Of a stretch of DNA of 64,000 bases, positions 57,720 to 64,000 are shown piece after piece (the first letter of the stretch is position 1; each line of letters begins with the position of its first letter). Below the pieces are notes generated by a model. That model made no database searches, had not been told where the DNA came from, and worked only from the letters and a program-made list of their open reading frames with translations. Origin of the DNA: Zygnema cylindricum (taxonomy: Eukaryota > Streptophyta > Zygnematophyceae > Zygnematales > Zygnemataceae). The DNA is taken from the NCBI GenBank assembly GCA_037447655.1, contig JBBHKE010001459.1, positions 64,001 to 128,000 on the forward strand, read 5' to 3'. Made by a program: the position numbers and the translations under genes.

Positions 57720-60700
57720 ATACCTCAAAACTCACAGAAAATTTTGTTTTTGTCTGAATGTTTTTCAAAATTTAGACATGACGTTTAATTCTCTATCGAT
57801 CGATGTGCAACTCAACCCTGTTACTATTTTTGTTCATTTTGCGACCAATACAATATGGGTCTTAAGGTCATATTGTATGTTTTGCGTACAATAGGCATAT
57901 TGTATCGGCCTACTTTCACCTACTTTTAAACTATGGTGTTAAGTACACCCTAGGTAACTAGTACTGAACCTTGTAAATTTTCGCACGCGCAAGCACGGAG
58001 ACTGGTCCCGCCTCCTGTTTTCTCCTCGCGACCATATGTTTAGGGTTATTTTATTATTGTTTTTGTTTTATTTAAAAAACAAAAATAAATGACCCTAATG
58101 ATATAACCCCATTAAGATACCCGCACATTACGATAGTTATTAACCTAAGCGTAAACAATGGAAAAAATGAAAGGAGGAGAATGATTACATAGTTTTAAAA
58201 AAATTTGGCCAAAAAAGTCACGACCTAATTAGGGTGAACCTCCAACAGGCGAAAAGTGTGGTTCATTACCGGAAAAAGTGCATTTTCGTACAAGGCGAGC
58301 GCATTTTTGTACAGGGTCGTACTTTTTTTTTATATGTATAACATGATTACTGGAGATTCGTCAAGATTCTCCAAAATTTTGGCTGAAAGTTTGGACCGTC
58401 CGATTTTGAGTTTTCGAAGCAAACGCTCCTTTTGTCCAGTATGTGGCAAGTCTCCTCAACTGTCATCGGGAGGAGACTTGCCAGATACTGGGCGTGTCTA
58501 TTGGTACACTTGGAAACAAAAGGGTATTATCCACGGCGGACGAGCGATGACGACCTCACAATTGCTAAATACCACGTGCCTTCGTACACGGCGGATTTGA
58601 AAGCGATGAAAAAATCTTTGACGCAATATATCTCTCGGACGACTCTTTTCCTTCGTGGAAAGGACTTTGTGTTCAAAACATAATGGCAAACGAGAAAGTA
58701 CAAATTTTCATTTTGATAATGATTTCGAAACGGTTGTATAACGAAATGACAAGAACGTACAAATTGTACATTGGCGTAGCTCCGCTACACCGGGAATTGT
58801 TATTAGTGTCAATAACTATAATTTAGGTTCTTAAAATTTTGATTTAGTTTTTCAAATTGGATACATGATTTTAATTTTTCCTTGGCTTTAGTTAAGGTAC
58901 TGTACAAAATAGTGTAAAGCCCGAACGTACAATAAAATCTAAATAGTGTGGTGTACGGTCTATGTGAAGCTGTACATAAATGTACCTATTCACGTGAAAA
59001 TTTACAAAAAATGAATTAAATCAGACGCACACGCATAGGAACATGCGCTCAAATAAACGGGATTAGTTTGACACCTAAACTATTATGACATGTACGGATA
59101 TTTTAAATACACGACGGCGTACGATTTCTTATATTTTGTACGGATACATATATTAATGTATACTCGTACAACAAATACTTCATTTTTGCTGTTCCCAAAT
59201 TAGCATTAACGCCGAAATTACACCGTGAATCGTTATTAGCCTTATGTACGCTATATTGGCACCCCAAAATTTTGACATTGATACCCGAAATACAGTGAAT
59301 GAATCTAATTTAACTTTGACCTTAATTACGGTTCTTGTAATTTAGCGTGAATGGTTTTACCGTATTTATTTCGTGAATAGTGTGGTGTACGGAAGTAGTT
59401 TGTTTATACAGCAGTGTACTTCGTTACCAAAATCCTTACGGAAATTGTGGTTAACTTATGTCGGTCGCATACAAAGCTGCGTTTAGAAAAATAGTGGAGT
59501 CGTGTTTGTAAAATAGGCGTTCGCATACCTTCAGACGTTTGTTTTTATGTCTGACATTGTGAATGGATAATATGTGCACATGCTAAAAACTGTTATTGTT
59601 ACGTAAACGTAATGTTTAATACTTACACATGTTGATAATCGCGGAATGTTAAGTGTAATACAGTGTCTTTTTAACTCTATTAGAGAATCTGCGAGATTAA
59701 TAGTGTATATATTGACACTATTAAAGGGTCTATGTTGACACTATTAAAGGGTCAAACTGTGAACATAACGGTATTACCAGACCTTTGAACGAAATAGACG
59801 TTTATTAGAGTTAAATTTGACTTTAAAATGGGTTATGTTTCACAAATCAACAACAAATTAGTGTCATTTTGTGTACATATTCGAGTGAAGTTACATAATT
59901 TAGAATTGAAAAAACGCGGCGCCTTGAAAACGAGAACTGATAAAAAACCAGCAGCATATGCGGACAAAACACAAAAAAAAAAGATTTTGTGGTCAGACAA
60001 ATCCCAACCACATCCTCATTTTCCGGTGGCAGGCTTTTGAATCTCGCAGATCCATTTTTACACGACATCGCCATTTTTTAGGCAGGATGCGGATCATCGA
60101 CGCGCCGCCTCGCTTAGGCTTGTAGCACCCAGTAATATATACCTCTTTTTAGGGTTTACAGCAGTAGTAGGGTAGACTGTAATATGGCGGAACAACAAGG
60201 AAGTCCGAGCCAACATCGTCGCTAAATTTTTCCTGGATTATTAGGAAATCATTGGTAAGTGCGCATCTCAACATGTTTATTCATCTCTCCTGCGCTCTCT
60301 ACCTCTTTTTTCTTCCTCTTTCATTGTCTCAACCTCTTTATCTCTTAACCTCTCCCTCTACTAATTGTCCGTCTTCCACATTTTTTCCCGTCCCCTTTTC
60401 TTACTCTTCTCTCTCACTCTCCTCTTCCCACTTTCCCTCTCACCCTCGTTTTGACTCATATCCTTTATGTATTTTTCGTTCTAACTTGCTTTTTCCACAT
60501 TTTACTCTTTTTTTCGTTCTATATCTCGCTTATTTCGCGCCTCACTACCGCGTCGGTAATTTTTCCCTTATTCCCTCTTGAATATTTGCTCATCCTTTGA
60601 CACCAGTTTCCCTCTCATCAATGCTCGCCATCGTGTTATCTATCTCTTTCATTATATTATTTCTCATTTCCTTCTACTTCTGTTTCTTCTGCCCTCCCTG

Positions 60701-62080
60701 AATTTTTGTCATTCCCTCTTCCATATTATCTCCCTTCTCGCCAGTACGTTTTATTTATCCCCTTGGTCGTTAACCATCCATCATCACTGTCGCTATGTCT
60801 CCATATATTCCATTGTCAACTCCGAATATGACATACTCCTTTAGTCTCTCTCTGTCCCTTTTTTTTGCGTTATATTTGTCAAGCCCATATGCCCTCTACT
60901 ACTTCGTTATCTTTGTCTCTTTTGTGTATCTTAAACTGTCATCGACGATGAACTTATATCCGATTGCCTGTTGCATTGGAGAGCACCCATACGATCGTAA
61001 GGAAGAAAAAAATACCATATTGAAAGTATTCGAGCGTACAAAAGCGCATCGATTATATCGTGGGGAGGCTTTCATGGATCTATATTTCTTATCACAAATC
61101 GGGTATACTTTGTTATACTTAGTTAGTGTTTGTAAAATATGAAGGTTTTTTTTTTTTTTTAAAGAGGATTTCCGAGGTAGAAGCAAAAACATTAGGAATT
61201 CAATACTTTTTAGAGCTTTGTTGTCTATTGTAGATTAAGAAGTCTTAGATAATTTTTTGTTTTAGTTTAACATTGTAAAAAGATTTTATCATGAAATATA
61301 TAAATTTTGTAATTTTTCTCACATTGTTGTTAATGAATGATTTTATATGTGTCAACTTTTTATATATATCTTTTTTTTTCATTGTGTGTTTTTTAAATTG
61401 CTTTCATGTTGTATGGATGACACTATCGTATTTAAATATATTATATGTTCTTGCCATTTTTCGTTTGTGAATCATCTGTATATGCTACAAATATGTATTT
61501 TTATTTTATTTCTCACCGCGTATCTTTCTTCATCTTTGGTTTTCCTATCCAGAAAACTTTGGTTTGATTTTTTATTATTGTTTTAATGGTTATTGTCTAG
61601 TTTTTTTGTGTTTCTTTTATATATGAAAAAACCTCTTATTTCGTCTTTAATATAATAATACCCATGTAATATGATAGCTGAAATTTCATGAACCAGCGAC
61701 GAAACAACCTCGCCGCTGAAAGGCTATTCAAAGATACAAAAACATAGGAACAACGGCTTCAATGGTTTGAATTCAACGATTTTAAACTATGTTTTTTTCG
61801 GAGATGATGATAAAATTGTTTTGTCGCTGGATTTCCGTCTAGCGACAAAACACCCTTTTTACTCTCGAAGATGATGATGAAGTTGTTTTGTCGTTGGATT
61901 TCCATTTAGTGATGACACAGCCTCTGCTTTGTCGGATATGATAAGAAAGTTTTTTCGCCGCTTAAATTCTATCATGTGATGACAAGTTCTCGTCGCTGAA
62001 AGGGCAACCATTACTTTTCGCGGTGTATATGCTGTTTAGGAAACTAACAATTTATCAATTTCCAAGAAGGATGACGAACA
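57720..62080. other. Long AT-rich region without a recognised gene
   Basis: Holds MITE-like ends at 58788 (CACCGGGAATTGTTATTAG) and 59221 (CACCGTGAATCGTTATTAG), both after TA, without clear partners. 60260-60560 is pyrimidine-rich. A short frame MAEQQGSPSQHRR (60184-60225) lies just before a good donor (GTAAGT at 60255), which could be the leader of an unrecognised transcript. Around 61690-61990 the words GTCGCTG and CAGCGAC recur on both strands. Confidence 0.45.
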
Positions 62081-62242
62081 AACGACGAAGCATAGTCGTC
62101 GTTGATTAGGGTAGGATGTACAATGCAACAAAATATATGAGTTCATATTACAAGCTGAACCAACGACGAAGCATAGTCGTCGCTGATTAGGATAGGATGT
62201 ACATTGCAACAAAATATATGAGTTCATATTAGAAGCACACTC
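62081..62242. repeat. 81-bp tandem duplication with palindromic start
   Basis: AACGACGAAGCATAGTCGTC at 62081 and 62162, followed by GATTAGG.TAGGATGTACA and ATGCAACAAAATATATGAGT. The CGACGA...TCGTCG part is self-complementary. Confidence 0.9.
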
Positions 62243-62564
62243 AAAATTTGAACACGACATTAACAACATCTGAAGGTAAATACATAAGAATTTATAAAAA
62301 TACATCAAATTCCACGATATACAAGACACGAAAACTTCAGAAAAACCGAAATAGTATTATCCCATAAAAAAACCATACACACATACGTAATCTGTTTTAT
62401 CTTATGAAATCAATGAATATTGGACTCCATTAATTGTCTACATTCATTTGGCACAAGTTTAACCGAGTTTCCCACTCTATAATTATACTACCATTCCCAA
62501 ACTAATATATAAAAACAAAAAAAACAATAGGTAATTATGGAATATCTTTAAGACTTGTTGTCGC

Positions 62565-63107
62565 TCATCCCTCCCTCATTGAAAATGTTATCTTGTTGAC
62601 TATCTGCATATTCAATATTTTGGAGGAATTACCTTGCCCTCGCGTAAGGAGGGCCACAACTTCGCCTTCAAAATGGTTGCGATATTTGCTGATTATGGCT
62701 TGCAATTGTTGTGTGAGCATGTCTTCTTCCCAGTTTCCGTCGCGTAGAGACAAGCCACATTAAACCATTGTTTTTCTCGCATAACTCATTCCGTTTTTGT
62801 CTCTCATCGCATTGACCTCTCGGATAGAGTCCCTTGCCAATTTAAAAGAAAATGCTTTACAGGGTCCAACCAATTTACCGGACCATCCCACGGCTAGAAG
62901 GTTTAGCCCATTGACCGTTCTCAATTCCTTTCGCCTTCCAACTGTCCCAAATGCGACCCCACACGTCCTTGATTTTGGAAATCACAAAAGAGTCGGCCGG
63001 TTGAACAAGATGCGTTGCAATTGGTGGAAAATAGTGTAACAGGGTGTTTTTGACCTTTAGAACTTGCTCCAACTCGTCGGACTTGTTGTGACCACCGCAC
63101 TTGTCCA
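62565..63107 (-). pseudogene. DDE-superfamily transposase 3' part (pogo/Tigger-like), broken
   Basis: On minus, directly from the LTR junction at 63107: DKCGGHNKSDELEQ (the D..GH acidic motif), PPIATHLVQPADSFVISKIK (the HLVQP block of DDE_1 transposases), then a stop and frame change near 62875. It continues with KLARDSIREVNAMRDKNGMS, YARKTMV, NWEEDMLTQQLQAIISKYRN and HFEGE to a stop at 62565. The N-terminal part is absent because the LTR at 63108 interrupts it. Family by motif memory. Confidence 0.68.
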
Positions 63108-64000
63108 TGAAATTCTATGGGCTCCATTGCCCACAGAATTCGCATATCCAAAAGAAGCTAATCTAGATAGTGCCGACTCCTAGTTGATATAAACCCAAAT
63201 GAATGATCCCTTGACAATTAGAACCCCAATACACCCTCACCCCTGTGAAGAGAAGACCTTCTGTGTGCTCAGTTCCACCACAGAATGCAAAGCTTGGATA
63301 TGTGTTTTGGACAATATTTCCCACTTTGACTTTCCCACTAAATAAGTGCCACCCTGGCACGCAAAGACTCTGACCGACTACACCTTTGTGTAGTTTAGAC
63401 TCCCCTGAGTCCGCAGCAAAAAGAATCACTGAATTTGCTCACCCGAGCATTAAGTTATGGCTGGTTAAAGATGACCTTTATAGTTACAAGCTCTCTTACA
63501 GAGAGAGGTACCTAAATATTACTAAGTCTCGGTCTGCCTACTCACGACTACCTACTACTAAACCCTAGTCCAATAGGAACACATTATAGTACAAGAAGGT
63601 ACAATGGGCGAAGTACTTATTGTACGACCATTGTACGACAAGGTCTACTAGATGACACCTGTCAAATCGGAAGCCATGGTTCCTCCTCCCATCTTCTCCG
63701 ATATCAAATAATATGGCGTCACGTGGCACCGCGTGACGCTATCTCCGTACGCCGCCAAAAGCTCACTTCGCGTGGCGGCTGTAATACCGGCCGTCCGATC
63801 AAAACATATTTTACAAGGTTCAGATTCGCGTACATGCAAGAATTGCTCCTTTTGGTTAGTCTGCTGTTAATTAGCTGTTGCGTTATAATTTATATATTTA
63901 TAAAACCCGTCAAGTTTATCGTTTCGTAACGCCTTATTGGTTAAGGCTTACCTCTACAAATAGTCACAGACCATAGTTCAAATCTGGTCTAGAGCAGTTT
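63108..64000 (-). mobile_element. Copia-type LTR (family B/C), cut by the window end
   Basis: Starts TGAAATTCTATGGGCTCC inside the DDE pseudogene. Its first ~250 bases match the solo LTR at 16563 and the rest matches family B (GCATTAAGTTATGGCTGG, TACAATGGGCGAAGTACTT, GCGCGTGACGC-like). A tRNA-like pair is at 63931-63987. The window ends before the expected ...CAACA, so solo LTR or full element cannot be told. Confidence 0.85.

Noticed and set aside
60795-61142. 115-codon + frame in the right intergenic region
   Set aside because: First half is pyrimidine-rich leader-like sequence; second half shows no known motif. Might be an exon, but not supportable.

Overview
This is a nuclear window from a green-lineage eukaryote, most likely a streptophyte (a charophyte alga or an early-diverging land plant; the sequence does not fix which). 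The grounds are spliceosomal GT-AG introns, an ATX3/4/5-type trithorax SET gene, a chloroplast-type ribulose-phosphate 3-epimerase with an N-terminal extension like a plastid transit peptide, an RPS15 promoter with a plant telo-box and site II motif, and retrotransposon primer sites that match plant initiator tRNA-Met.

Only three host genes can be supported. The 3' half of a trithorax-like H3K4 methyltransferase lies on the + strand at about 158-4533, its 5' part outside the window. A complete five-exon 40S ribosomal protein S15 gene lies on the + strand at 8308-11797. A complete nine-exon ribulose-phosphate 3-epimerase gene lies on the - strand at 47548-50356. I could predict every splice junction of the last two from the sequence; they give proteins of 148 and 282 residues with uninterrupted reading frames.

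The rest is repeats. From 4.7 to 8.2 kb there are small DNA transposons: hAT-like elements full of CGATATATCG words and MITEs with TA target duplications. From 13.8 to 20.2 kb lies a degenerate (CCCT)n array of about 5 kb with a solo LTR inserted in it. From 21.96 to 44.2 kb is a nested retrotransposon complex. The outer element is a broken Ty3/gypsy chromovirus. Two minus-strand Ty1/copia elements (family B) inserted into it, one with an exact 5-bp target duplication and one with a near match. The first now holds a plus-strand copia element (family A) and a miniature LTR element (TRIM). From 50.6 to 64 kb there are more MITEs, fold-back elements, tandem repeats, a 10-base assembly gap, a broken DDE transposase and another family-B/C LTR running off the end.

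The most interesting material is in the copia-like elements. Their primer binding site matches the anticodon stem-loop of initiator tRNA-Met, not its 3' end, and the AUG inside it is in frame with gag. Their LTRs, and the TRIM, also carry a tRNA-like A-box/B-box pair reminiscent of a Pol III promoter. Both points can be read from the sequence; their function is inference.
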